Positions 6,758 to 15,318 of a DNA stretch of 64,000 nucleotides are shown piece after piece; within the stretch, counting starts at the first letter, position 1, and the number at the start of each line of letters is the position of its first letter. A program made the position numbers and the translations under genes. The notes under the pieces were generated by a model. It had not been told where the DNA came from and ran no database searches. It saw nothing but the letters and a program-made list of their open reading frames with translations. The DNA comes from Bacteroidaceae bacterium (lineage in GTDB: Bacteria; Bacteroidota; Bacteroidia; Bacteroidales; Bacteroidaceae). The stretch is from positions 1 to 64,000 of the forward strand of contig JAFSPM010000024.1 in assembly GCA_017442855.1 (NCBI GenBank). Direction: 5' to 3'.

Positions 6758-7999
6758 ATGGTAAGGTGTCTTTTACTATTCATAGTTTTCTATTTGATGG
6801 GAACTCTAACATCATGTCAAATGAAGGAAAATGATTTAAACACTCCCTTAAATGGATGTCCAGTAGTTGCACAACGAGTAATTACAAATAGTGGAGATTC
6901 CTTAATTGTATGCAATATTAAATTGCTGACAGACACTATCGATTTCCCATTGAGTCATCTACTCTCTTATTTAGAAATAGTCAAGCTCGATGACAGAGAA
7001 GATGCGACCATCGACAATGTCTCTTTGCAAGCTGTAAGCCCCAATCACATAGGTTTATACAGTTTTTATGGTGGCATTAAGCTGTTTGACAGGAGCGGTA
7101 ATTACATTTCTGATATATCAAAGAAGGGACAAGGTCCCGATGAATACACCCTGAGCCCATCTGACATGCTGATTGATGAAGCTAAGAATCGTTTTTACTT
7201 TACGGGACCAGGCATGGAGAAACTGATGACTTTTGACTTATACGGTAATCCTGTAAAGCATATCCCATTGTCAAGGTTTAAAAACTTGCCAGACCGATAT
7301 AATAACCAAATAGGATTCAGGTTTGATAGTGAGCATGAAAGAATCAAGATCGCCCATGTCCCTTTCTCTGAAGAAGAACCCGCATTATGGATACAGGATT
7401 TGGAGGGCAATCTTATTCAATGGACTCCAGGGAAACATCTGGCATCTCGCAGAGATTTCTCAAACACGTTAGGTAATGCTCAAAACACTGCTGCCAATGA
7501 TTATTGCATTGGGTATTGGTATGATGAACGGGTGGACTCACTTTATCACTATGATGAAATGGAGAACAGAATGAGACCTGTGTTCACTGCCAATCTGGAT
7601 TGTATAAGCAAATTTCATAAGTATATAGAGTTACCGGGATATTACTATATCTATATGGGTGATTATGGAGGTGTGGTCTATAATAATGTATATGTGTTGA
7701 TAGATAAGCAGACCCTTAGGGGCAGTTATGTTCGTTTCAAGCTTGATATGTTGGGCAATATCGGAACTGGCCAATGGCTCGACTTTACCAGAGGTTATTA
7801 TGTTAGATGCACGCATCCAGCTATTCTGCAAGAACAATGGCAAGGTAGCGATGACTTCTCTGAGCTCCCGCCTAATATGGCAAAGTTCATGAGATATTTA
7901 CAGACCCACGATGTGGAAGATATGAATAATGTAGTACTGATAGGCAAGCTTAAACAAAAGCAAGACGAAAAGTTTATTTTAAAAGATATGAACTGGTAA
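6758..7999 (+). CDS. 6-bladed beta-propeller lipoprotein (paired with precursor 1)
   Basis: A 413-residue lipoprotein with lipobox LTSC (Cys20). It has the BF3164/TolB-like propeller signature of Bacteroidales, with GIKLFDRSGNYISDISKKG then QGPDEY, and FDLYGNPVKHI. It is closely related along its length to the protein at 11012, including the C-terminal VEDMNNVVLIGKLKQ. It lies between precursor 1 and the maturase gene and ends 3 bases before the radical SAM start, so it is part of the same operon. Pairing of each precursor with its own propeller copy suggests a dedicated surface or periplasmic partner. The biochemical role is not known. Confidence 0.8.
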   Translation: MVRCLLLFIVFYLMGTLTSCQMKENDLNTPLNGCPVVAQRVITNSGDSLIVCNIKLLTDTIDFPLSHLLSYLEIVKLDDREDATIDNVSLQAVSPNHIGLYSFYGGIKLFDRSGNYISDISKKGQGPDEYTLSPSDMLIDEAKNRFYFTGPGMEKLMTFDLYGNPVKHIPLSRFKNLPDRYNNQIGFRFDSEHERIKIAHVPFSEEEPALWIQDLEGNLIQWTPGKHLASRRDFSNTLGNAQNTAANDYCIGYWYDERVDSLYHYDEMENRMRPVFTANLDCISKFHKYIELPGYYYIYMGDYGGVVYNNVYVLIDKQTLRGSYVRFKLDMLGNIGTGQWLDFTRGYYVRCTHPAILQEQWQGSDDFSELPPNMAKFMRYLQTHDVEDMNNVVLIGKLKQKQDEKFILKDMNW

Positions 8000-8002
8000 T
8001 AA

Positions 8003-9487
8003 ATGGTGATTACCCTAAAAGTGTTGAATATTTTTAATAAAATGGATATGGAGGATTATCTAATAACGACAGCCAAGTCTGGTAATAAATATTTGTACGC
8101 TGATGCTGCAAAATACAATAGTTATATACCTAATGCTTTTTATGAAACTTTCGGGAAAGAAGACAGCAATGATAAATCGTATTATCAACAGAAACTTTGT
8201 TTCTTCAAGAATCATGGTTTATTAGAAAAAGAGAATATTAGGCTTACTTCTAAATTTACTGGTGAACAAGTTCGAAAGAACTTAGCTAACCTCCGCCAAT
8301 TATTGATAGAGGTAACAGATGGTTGTAATTTGAAGTGTAAGTATTGTGGCTATGGCGAGTTCTACAGCAATCATGATGAAAGGAGAGGAGTTAATCAAAC
8401 ATTTGAGAATGTTAAAGTCATTATTGATTATCTTTATGATCTTTGGAAATCGGAGTACAATATAACTTCAAATAATGTTTTTACTATCGGGTTTTATGGT
8501 GGTGAGCCATTATTAAACATGAGGTTAATTAAAGAGGTCATTCTTTACGTAGAAGGTTTAGATACTAATGGTATCGAGTTTGTTTATTATATGACAACCA
8601 ATGGCATGTTACTTGATAGATATGCCGATTTCATCGTACAAAAGCAATTCCAATTATTAATTAGTTTGGATGGCGATGAATATGGTGATAGTTATCGTGT
8701 GGATCATCACGGTAACGAGTCTTTTTCTAAGGTATTAGCTAATATTAAGAAGTTAAAATATGAATATCCTGATTATTATGACAAACATGTCTCTTTTAAT
8801 GCAGTTTTGCATGACAGGAATTCTGTAGCAAGAACAGTGAAGTTTGTACATGATACTTTGGATAAGCCTATACGTTTATCAGAGTTAAATCCTTTAGGTA
8901 TTGCGAAAGAGAAATTAGAAGAGTTCCATAAAATGTTCAAGTTGCGTAGAGAAAGTTATCAAGTAGCTTGTGAAGACGAAGAAATTAAGAAAATTATCGG
9001 TGACGAAGACGATGAGACTGCCGCTTTCCGTAGTATGTTATTACAATATTCTGGAAATCACTTTATGAATTATTCAAATCTTTTTGATTATTCAATTGAG
9101 AATGAGTATCATCCCACTTCAACATGCAGACCATTTGAACGAAAGATTTTCTTAACAGTGAATGGGAAAATATTCCCTTGTGAGAAAATTGGAGAGGATT
9201 ATCCTTTAGGCAAACTTGAAAATGGTATCATCCATTTGGATTGTGATAAAGTTGCTGAATTATATTCGCGAAAGTATGAAGAAGCTATGGTTAGTTGCAA
9301 AAATTGCTATTCTAAAAGAACATGTGGACAATGCATGTATTTTATGCCCACGAATAATGGTCATTTGTATTGTCAAAACATAATGGACTTGAAATATAGG
9401 CAAGGCCTGTTATCTTCCTGTTACTCTTTTGCGGAAACGAATCCTCAACAATATGATGTGCTTTTATCAACCATAAAACTAAGTTAA
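8003..9487 (+). CDS. Radical SAM/SPASM peptide maturase, GG-Bacteroidales type
   Basis: A 494-residue radical SAM enzyme that would modify the Cys-rich precursors in the cytoplasm. The [4Fe-4S]/SAM motif is CNLKCKYC (Cys108, 112, 115), preceded by LLIEVTDG. YGGEPLLN is the typical SAM-binding GGEP-like motif. The C-terminal SPASM region has many cysteines (CRPFERKIFLTVNGKIFPC, then CKNC, TCGQC) for auxiliary clusters. This architecture next to a pseudo-radical-SAM partner and leader-matching precursors fits the TIGR04148 family. The start at 8003 is 3 bases after the previous stop; Met14 (8042) is an alternative. The exact reaction (thioether, C-C or C-O bond) cannot be read from sequence. 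Confidence 0.92.
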   Translation: MVITLKVLNIFNKMDMEDYLITTAKSGNKYLYADAAKYNSYIPNAFYETFGKEDSNDKSYYQQKLCFFKNHGLLEKENIRLTSKFTGEQVRKNLANLRQLLIEVTDGCNLKCKYCGYGEFYSNHDERRGVNQTFENVKVIIDYLYDLWKSEYNITSNNVFTIGFYGGEPLLNMRLIKEVILYVEGLDTNGIEFVYYMTTNGMLLDRYADFIVQKQFQLLISLDGDEYGDSYRVDHHGNESFSKVLANIKKLKYEYPDYYDKHVSFNAVLHDRNSVARTVKFVHDTLDKPIRLSELNPLGIAKEKLEEFHKMFKLRRESYQVACEDEEIKKIIGDEDDETAAFRSMLLQYSGNHFMNYSNLFDYSIENEYHPTSTCRPFERKIFLTVNGKIFPCEKIGEDYPLGKLENGIIHLDCDKVAELYSRKYEEAMVSCKNCYSKRTCGQCMYFMPTNNGHLYCQNIMDLKYRQGLLSSCYSFAETNPQQYDVLLSTIKLS

Positions 9488-9490
9488 TAC

Positions 9491-10693
9491 ATGAAACGAT
9501 TGCTTTATTTGGAACCATATACATTCGCTTTTATTGGCGAAAAGGAAGCTGTAATTTATAACACCTTGAATTCTGCCTATATTCATGCAAATCTAAATCA
9601 TCCTGTTGTAAGGAATATTATAGATACCTTGAACAACCCTGATAATGGCTATGGGATTATCCTGGATGATAAAGAGTTGGAAGATCCGGAGGTAAAGAGC
9701 TTCATTTATGCTGTACGAGAATCTTTTTCGGGTGATCTTGTACCATTTAAAGAAGGGAGCACAAAACCTTTTATCTTCAAACCTGCACCTTATATGAACA
9801 ATTTGGTTGAAGATGAAGATGATCCTGATAATAGTAAAACCGCCGGTGAGCTTGCTTTGCAGAATCTTTGCGAAGTAACTTTATTCTTGCCTGTCAATAA
9901 TGTACAATCCGATGACTCTTTCTATCATCTACAGATGAATCATCCATATAATTGCCATAACGAGAATCAATTGCAAATAGAAGATTATGCAACAGTTCTG
10001 CATCAATTGTTTATTGCTGGTGTCAATAGAGTTAATGTTGTAGGAACAGACCAACTGCTGGCATTTAATCACTTGTTTGGCAACAGTGATACGAAGCTAT
10101 ATTACTATACGTCATTAAGCAGTAGTATCCCCGAACAGTTTCAGATAGATAAGCCATTGGAAATCTTCATCCATCCAGAAGAAATAACTGTAGAGACGGC
10201 AGAAAATATAAAGATTCATCATAGAGATGGCATAGTGTGGAATTTCATATTAACCTCTATCACCGATGTTGAAAGGGTTGATAAACTAAATCTGCCTGAA
10301 CATATCGATTATAAATACACCCCATATTACGATGGTAGTAACATGCCATTCTTTGAACAGCATGTCTTTAATGGTTTGGATGACATCATTGCAAAACCTG
10401 TCTCACGGAAGGCCATCTTTAGAAGACAACTGTTGAATGAGAATTTCTTCGGGAAGCATTGGATAGACGCTGCTGGTCACGTTTATGGGAACATGAACTG
10501 TGCACCTGTGGGGAACATTCGCAATGGTAGTCTGAAGGATATGGCGACTAAACTGTTAGTAGAGAAACAATTTCCCTGGCTGTTGACAAGAGAAATTGAG
10601 CCTTGTAAGCATTGTGTCAATCGCTATCTTTGTCCATCTGTTTCTAATTATGAATTAGTCATGAATAGATATAATCTGTGTCATGTTAAGTGA
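9491..10693 (+). CDS. Pseudo-radical-SAM partner protein, GG-Bacteroidales system
   Basis: A 400-residue protein resembling a radical SAM peptide maturase but lacking any CxxxCxxC in the expected place. It has a C-terminal SPASM-like cysteine set, CAPVGNIRNGSL then CKHCVNRYLC and a final Cys near the end. It starts 3 bases after the maturase stop. TIGR04150 pseudo-rSAM proteins occur together with TIGR04148 enzymes and TIGR04149 precursors, and this triplet is complete here. The N-terminal part (about 1-90) may form a leader-binding module. It likely presents the precursor to the active enzyme or binds a cluster through the SPASM part; neither is demonstrated. Confidence 0.88.
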   Translation: MKRLLYLEPYTFAFIGEKEAVIYNTLNSAYIHANLNHPVVRNIIDTLNNPDNGYGIILDDKELEDPEVKSFIYAVRESFSGDLVPFKEGSTKPFIFKPAPYMNNLVEDEDDPDNSKTAGELALQNLCEVTLFLPVNNVQSDDSFYHLQMNHPYNCHNENQLQIEDYATVLHQLFIAGVNRVNVVGTDQLLAFNHLFGNSDTKLYYYTSLSSSIPEQFQIDKPLEIFIHPEEITVETAENIKIHHRDGIVWNFILTSITDVERVDKLNLPEHIDYKYTPYYDGSNMPFFEQHVFNGLDDIIAKPVSRKAIFRRQLLNENFFGKHWIDAAGHVYGNMNCAPVGNIRNGSLKDMATKLLVEKQFPWLLTREIEPCKHCVNRYLCPSVSNYELVMNRYNLCHVK

Positions 10694-10742
10694 TGCAGGT
10701 TTGTTATAATTAACTTTTTATTAATCTTTAAAATTAATGCCT

Positions 10743-10952
10743 ATGAAGAAATTAAACAGTATTAAGTTGTCTCAACTTAACGAGCAGGAGTTGAGCAAAA
10801 GGGAAATGAACCGCCTTATTGGTGGTGCTGAATTGTGTTGCATCTGCGGTTGTAGTGGTCAGAACTTTATAACCATGTATGAATTGAATTTCAACACTTC
10901 TTTTAATTTATCATCACCGACACCTGGTTTCTTGTATGGTGATAAATCATAG
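10743..10952 (+). CDS. GG-Bacteroidales radical-SAM peptide precursor 2
   Basis: A 69-residue precursor, paralogue of the one at 6515. Leader KLNSIKLSQLNEQELSKRE then MNRLIGG with a canonical double glycine; core AELCCICGCSGQNF with C-terminal LSSPTPGFLYGDKS. The start at 10743 (MKKLN) matches precursor 1 and is preferred to the ATG at 10737. Between the two paralogues the leader, CCICxC and the last dozen residues are nearly invariant, while the middle varies. A perfect hairpin follows 8 bases after the stop. Confidence 0.9.
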   Translation: MKKLNSIKLSQLNEQELSKREMNRLIGGAELCCICGCSGQNFITMYELNFNTSFNLSSPTPGFLYGDKS

Positions 10953-10960
10953 TCTTTAAT

Positions 10961-10990
10961 GAGTTAGGCTCAAAAACTTGAGCCTAACTC
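10961..10990 (+). terminator. Perfect 13-bp hairpin after precursor 2
   Basis: GAGTTAGGCTCAA, loop AAAC, then the exact complement to 10990. There is no T-run behind it, so it is more likely a partial terminator or transcript-stabilising hairpin between the precursor and its propeller gene than a full stop. The Cys4 peptide at 2347 has a similar perfect hairpin. Confidence 0.6.
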
Positions 10991-11011
10991 AAATTGTAAA
11001 ACCTTGCTGCC

Positions 11012-12241
11012 ATGTTTAAATCAATTGCAACTGTTGCATTCATCGCTTTTGTGCTTGCTTTAACTTCTTGTCATAACAAGAAAAACTTATTATTAAATCC
11101 AATTGACTCCTCTCCAATAGTAGCATATAAAACCTTATCAGAAAAAGGTGATACTTTGGTAGTAGCCAATTTTGACTTAATGACGGATACCGTAGATTTC
11201 CCAATGAGCCTGCTATTTTCAGACTTTGAGTTGGTAAAGTTAGAAGACAAGGAGGACGCTTTGATAGGGAATGAAACATTAACTTTCGTAAGTCCTTCAT
11301 ACATTGGAGTATATTCTTTTTTTACTGGTTATAAGCTGTTTAACAGGCAAGGAGAATACCTTACGAACATCTCAAATAAAGGGAACGGACCAGATGAATA
11401 TCCCACAGGAGTAGGTGAGAGTTTTATAGATGAAGACAGTAATTGTGTTTACTTAACGTACCCTGCGGCAACCAAAATCTTGGCTTTTGATTTTCATGGG
11501 AATCCTGCAAATCATATACAATTAGCTTATGGAAACATCAAAAAAACAACCACCTTTTTTGATGAAGATCGGCAGCATTTATACGTTTTGAATTTAGCAT
11601 TCAATGAGGATGAACCCATTGTTTGGAAGCAGGATTTGCAAGGAAATGTTCTGAAACAATTGCCAGCGAAACATTTGGCTGCAATCCCCAATTTCTCCAA
11701 TTCGTTAGACGCCTATTTGAATACTACAGCTATAGATTTTTCTATAGGCTATTATTATACTGATAGGCTGGACACTCTCTATCATTATGATGAGAATTCC
11801 AATAATCTGGCACCTGTTTTCACTACTAATTTGGATTGTTTGTCCAATTTCCATCAATATATTGAACTTCCTGACTTTTATTGCATATTTGTGAATGCCT
11901 ACTTAGGAAGTGACGGTTGGCGAGGGTACGCCTTGATTGACAAGCACACATTGAAGGGCAGCTATGTAAGGTTCAAGCTTGACATGCTGGGAGATATTGA
12001 CATTCCCCGTAGCAACATGATTGATCATGGCTACTACAAAACCTGTATCCATCCGTATGTGCTTCAAGAACAATGGATTAAGAAAGGGGAAATCAAAGGA
12101 TTGCCAGATGGTCTTTCCCGTTTCGTTAAATATCTTCAGACTCACGATGTGGAAGAAATGAATAATGTGGTGCTGATAGGCAAACTCAAACAAAGCAAAG
12201 ACGAAGAGTTTGTTTTACATGATATGAATTTCAACGATTAG
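11012..12241 (+). CDS. 6-bladed beta-propeller lipoprotein (paired with precursor 2)
   Basis: A 409-residue lipoprotein with lipobox LTSC (Cys20), paralogous to the protein at 6758. Shared features include the N-terminal SPIVAYKTLSEKGDTLVVA region, a GYKLFNRQGEYLTNISNKG then NGPDEYP motif, FDFHGNPANHIQL, the KGSYVRFKLDMLG stretch and the C-terminal VEEMNNVVLIGKLKQ. The precursor-propeller pair therefore appears twice, on either side of the maturase genes. Probable anchoring in the outer or inner membrane facing the periplasm or surface; function unknown. Confidence 0.8.
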   Translation: MFKSIATVAFIAFVLALTSCHNKKNLLLNPIDSSPIVAYKTLSEKGDTLVVANFDLMTDTVDFPMSLLFSDFELVKLEDKEDALIGNETLTFVSPSYIGVYSFFTGYKLFNRQGEYLTNISNKGNGPDEYPTGVGESFIDEDSNCVYLTYPAATKILAFDFHGNPANHIQLAYGNIKKTTTFFDEDRQHLYVLNLAFNEDEPIVWKQDLQGNVLKQLPAKHLAAIPNFSNSLDAYLNTTAIDFSIGYYYTDRLDTLYHYDENSNNLAPVFTTNLDCLSNFHQYIELPDFYCIFVNAYLGSDGWRGYALIDKHTLKGSYVRFKLDMLGDIDIPRSNMIDHGYYKTCIHPYVLQEQWIKKGEIKGLPDGLSRFVKYLQTHDVEEMNNVVLIGKLKQSKDEEFVLHDMNFND

Positions 12242-12249
12242 TCTCTAAG

Positions 12250-12861
12250 GTGAAGAATAATATTGAGGATATAGCTAAGCGTTGTCTGATAGAATCAGGT
12301 GATAACACAGATATAGGTCTGATAAAAGGGAAAACCGGCCTTTGTCTGTTCTACTTCCTGTATAGTAAATATAGCAATAATGCTGTGCTTGAAGATTTAG
12401 CGGAGGAATTGCTGTATGAGGTAACAGAAGGAATCTCTAATGAAACTCCTATATGGTTTGGCGATGGACTGGCTGGCATTGGATGGGCAGTGATTTTTCT
12501 CTATCAACATCGTTATATTGATGGTGATGTGAATATCATTCTGAACTGCTGTGACAGATTGATTACTCAAAGGGATGTCAGGCGGATCGGCAACACATCC
12601 TTAGAGAAAGGACTGCGTGGCATCGCAGCTTATGTGGCTGCAAGGTTTGAGTTGGGTTTGGAACACCCAATGCTTGATGAACAATATGCCAATGAACTGT
12701 TTGCGAGATGTAAGGAAGCGGGTGTCAATAACTATGATTTATCCATGGAAGCATTGTGTAAATACATGAACCAGGTGGAATGTGCTGCTTTCTGGAAAGC
12801 AGGCATTTGTCCTATGATTGAGAAGCAACATGAAGAGAAGTCATTTGTATCTGATAGATGA
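12250..12861 (+). CDS. Half-size LanC-like protein
   Basis: A 203-residue protein resembling the N-terminal half of lanthionine synthetase C-like proteins: IKGKTGLCLFYFLYSKY, WFGDGLAGIGWAV and GNTSLEKGLRGIAAYVA are alpha-toroid repeat motifs. LanC cyclases have about 400 residues and bind zinc through Cys, Cys-His in the second half; that half and those ligands are missing here. The likely start is GTG at 12250, 8 bases after the preceding stop, since no ATG is available. The 3' end overlaps the glycosyltransferase gene. A related protein lies at 14744. It is probably a non-catalytic substrate-binding or scaffold protein for peptide modification, by inference. Confidence 0.7.
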   Translation: MKNNIEDIAKRCLIESGDNTDIGLIKGKTGLCLFYFLYSKYSNNAVLEDLAEELLYEVTEGISNETPIWFGDGLAGIGWAVIFLYQHRYIDGDVNIILNCCDRLITQRDVRRIGNTSLEKGLRGIAAYVAARFELGLEHPMLDEQYANELFARCKEAGVNNYDLSMEALCKYMNQVECAAFWKAGICPMIEKQHEEKSFVSDR

Positions 12862-14020
12862 GGTCTGCAAAGGGTCAAAATATGGGGTAAACTCCTATAT
12901 GGCACTTCTGCAAGGATGTACAACATGCTTTGACAAGGTGACTGCTGTTGTATTAAGTGCGGAAAAGAAGGACTTGGTTGTAACTGAGGAGGCTGGTATT
13001 CAATATATCTATATCCCGCATCTGTCCCAAGATAAGGAATCATATTACAGACGGTGCTTTTATGTCCTTTCTTTTTATGTCAATCAAGAGGAGGTGAATG
13101 TTGCTCAGTTTAACTACCTGAACTCACAAGAGCTATCTACGGCCTTGAAGGAAAAGCTGGGTTTTAAGATTGTGCTCACTTGGCACTACAACTATTGGAA
13201 GGACTGGATAGAGACGGCTAACTTGCTACATCTGTTGCGAATGTCAGAATCGGAGCTTGCAGTGCAACCAGAGGTTGAAAAGATAAAAAGGAAACGCGTA
13301 GAAGAAAGTGGCAGGATGCTCAAAGATTATGACAAGATAATAACTGTTTGCCAAGAATCTTACGATGAATTGCAGCAAGTCTATGGTTTGTCTGCTACTC
13401 AGTTAGCCCTGATTCATAATCCAGTGAAACCTCTCAAAGGCAGGAATGATTATGTGGCTCCTGATAAAAAGAACATCATCTGTGTTGGCAGGATTGACCA
13501 TAACAAGAATGTGGAACTGTTGGTGGAAGCTTTTATAGAACTGCGCAAGAAAAGGGATGACATCAGATTACTTATCGTTGGAGGTGGGGTGTATGACAAT
13601 GCCATCTCTCGCATTGGACTGAATTATCAAGATATCTGCTTCACTGGGATGCTAAATAAAGAGCAATTGGAGGAGGTTTATCAGAACGCCCATGTGGGAG
13701 TAACCTTGTCATGGCATGAGGAAGGCCCCTTGGTGGCATTGGAGATGATGCAGCATGGCATACCTGTGATAGGGAGCAGGACAGGCATCTTGCCTGAGCT
13801 TATAGAAGATGGCAGGAACGGCTATTTAGTGGATTTGGTATGGAGGCAAAACGACTTCAATATACAGCCTGTGGTGGAGAGACTAGAGGCTGTATTGTCT
13901 GCACCCGACTATATGCAGATGCGTCAATATGCCATAGATAGTGTTGATGAACGGTTCAGTTATGAATTGTTCAAGGAAAAGATGACAAGGCTGTACGAGG
14001 AATTACTAAACAGGGATTAG
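12830..14020 (+). CDS. GT4 glycosyltransferase of the peptide island
   Basis: A 396-residue GT-B fold glycosyltransferase, family GT4. The C-terminal nucleotide-sugar domain has VGRIDHNKNVELLVEAF, LLIVGGG, and the EGPLVALEMM segment holding the E-x7-E pair, then GIPVIGSRTGILPELI. The N-terminus (HLYLIDEVCKGSKYGVNSYM) resembles glycosyltransferases reported with GG-Bacteroidales peptide systems (TIGR04157), but that specific assignment is from memory. The gene overlaps the LanC-like gene by 32 bases; a start at 12818 would add four residues. A glycosyltransferase coupled to the modification genes suggests that the peptide is glycosylated, but an envelope acceptor is equally possible. Confidence 0.8.
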   Translation: MKRSHLYLIDEVCKGSKYGVNSYMALLQGCTTCFDKVTAVVLSAEKKDLVVTEEAGIQYIYIPHLSQDKESYYRRCFYVLSFYVNQEEVNVAQFNYLNSQELSTALKEKLGFKIVLTWHYNYWKDWIETANLLHLLRMSESELAVQPEVEKIKRKRVEESGRMLKDYDKIITVCQESYDELQQVYGLSATQLALIHNPVKPLKGRNDYVAPDKKNIICVGRIDHNKNVELLVEAFIELRKKRDDIRLLIVGGGVYDNAISRIGLNYQDICFTGMLNKEQLEEVYQNAHVGVTLSWHEEGPLVALEMMQHGIPVIGSRTGILPELIEDGRNGYLVDLVWRQNDFNIQPVVERLEAVLSAPDYMQMRQYAIDSVDERFSYELFKEKMTRLYEELLNRD

Positions 14021-14045
14021 ATTGTTCCCATGTTAGCCTGCTTCT

Positions 14046-14747
14046 TCAATAGATAGCCAACTGCTTATCCCATGTGCCAAGGAAGTAGTGGATGCAGTAG
14101 GCATCGCCTATCCTGGAACGGAAAAGCTGCGTGTCGCACTGATAGACATAACGGTACATGTCCATCTTTCTGACAGGTGACACCAATTCGTATGGCAAGG
14201 CATGAGCACCCAGTGGAAGCAAGTGCTGAAACATCCGAGTCAGCATGTGCACCCCCGTGACATTGAATACCACACGGCCCTCTGTATATTCCTTGGACGC
14301 ACGCTCTATCTCTTGCAGTATCAAAGGCCATCCAGCCCAGCCTGGCACGGATGCCATGAATCCATTGCCCGTGACATTACGAAGCCAGGGATATGGACTT
14401 GGGGTGGAGGGCTCCTCGCCAATATACATTTGATAGCCATCAGTGAACAAACCATCCAAAGGCTTCAGGCATTCTATGTCAAGGTCTGCATACAAACCAC
14501 CATAGTGATGCAAAATCATGTAGCGGATAGAGTCCCATCGCAGGATGTTTTCTTTGAACCCGTTGTAGGTTGGCAAGAAATCAGGGTAGGACTCTTCTAC
14601 TAATCGCTGCATTTCTTCACGACCCCATAGGCGATACTCCCAAGAGGGATTAAGGCGTTTGAAGGTCTCTGCCAAAATCTGGAAACGTATAGGTACAGGT
14701 TTCCCCTCAGGGCTATCCCATAGCTGATGTATTATTTTGGGTATCAT
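14046..14747 (-). CDS. GT32-like glycosyltransferase
   Basis: A 233-residue glycosyltransferase with the GT32/OCH1-type layout: IPKIIHQLWDS at the N-terminus, then RWDSIRYMILHHYGGLYADLD with the DxD motif that binds the metal-nucleotide sugar, and a C-terminal His-containing stretch (YCIHYFLGTWD). The start at 14747 is chosen because its ATGA overlaps the TGA of the LanC-like gene upstream, a classic coupling; an upstream ATG at 14795 is less likely. The gene converges with the GT4 gene, 25 bases apart. It likely adds a hexose to the peptide or a surface glycan; the acceptor is unknown. Confidence 0.85.
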   Translation of the reverse strand: MIPKIIHQLWDSPEGKPVPIRFQILAETFKRLNPSWEYRLWGREEMQRLVEESYPDFLPTYNGFKENILRWDSIRYMILHHYGGLYADLDIECLKPLDGLFTDGYQMYIGEEPSTPSPYPWLRNVTGNGFMASVPGWAGWPLILQEIERASKEYTEGRVVFNVTGVHMLTRMFQHLLPLGAHALPYELVSPVRKMDMYRYVYQCDTQLFRSRIGDAYCIHYFLGTWDKQLAIY

Positions 14748-15232
14748 AAGGCGGTGAGTGTTTGATGGTTCACAATTCCTGTCCAGTTGTTCCATAGACG
14801 ATGCAGGACATAGGTCTCCAAGCCAGTGTTACCTGTTTGCCTATAATGATGATAGTTGCTGATGTCTTGACTTTCTTGTTGAGTTAGGTCTTCGTATGTC
14901 TCAATCTGTGCATCAATGGCATGTAATATTTCATCTAAATCACCTTCCACAAAACGATGGTGCAGCAGATAGGTAAACCCCAATCCAATACCACAGAGAC
15001 CTTCCAAACCTACAGGCATGTCTTTAGGCACTGTAAGCGCAATCTCTATCTGCTCATCCGCTAATTGTTCAAACAAAGGGTCGTTTGTATATCGGCTATA
15101 TTCATAAAAGATAATGGCAACCCCCAGTTGCCCCTTAAAGAGAGTAACGTCACTCAGGGATTTAGACCGGAATAGCAGGAAACGGATGGTCTCCCATGTC
15201 AATGCCTGGTTTTGTGCAAATAGCTTGTGCAT
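14744..15232 (-). CDS. Second half-size LanC-like protein
   Basis: A 162-residue protein related to the one at 12250: FKGQLGVAIIFYEYSRYTND, GLEGLCGIGLGFTYLLHHRF and TGNTGLETYVLHRL align with its repeats. As there, only the N-terminal half of a LanC-like toroid is present and no zinc ligands are visible. It is the first gene of a leftward pair with the GT32-like gene (ATGA overlap). It may be a pared-down accessory protein, or the remnant of a longer gene; keeping an exact stop-start coupling argues that it is maintained. Confidence 0.65.
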   Translation of the reverse strand: MHKLFAQNQALTWETIRFLLFRSKSLSDVTLFKGQLGVAIIFYEYSRYTNDPLFEQLADEQIEIALTVPKDMPVGLEGLCGIGLGFTYLLHHRFVEGDLDEILHAIDAQIETYEDLTQQESQDISNYHHYRQTGNTGLETYVLHRLWNNWTGIVNHQTLTAL

Positions 15233-15254
15233 GATGGGTTATTTTTTTAATTTT

Positions 15255-15262
15255 CAAAGATA
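15255..15262 (-). promoter_or_regulatory. -7 box for the LanC-like/GT32 pair
   Basis: Minus-strand TATCTTTG, a perfect TAnnTTTG, 23 bases before the ATG at 15232. The direct repeat of promoter P3 lies 57 bases further upstream, so the regulator site is shared in the divergent gap but not at the geometry used by P1-P3. Confidence 0.6.
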
Positions 15263-15318
15263 ATGAACATTCAGTAACCAACATAATAAATGAAAAGAAA
15301 TAATGCTTATGATGTAAC

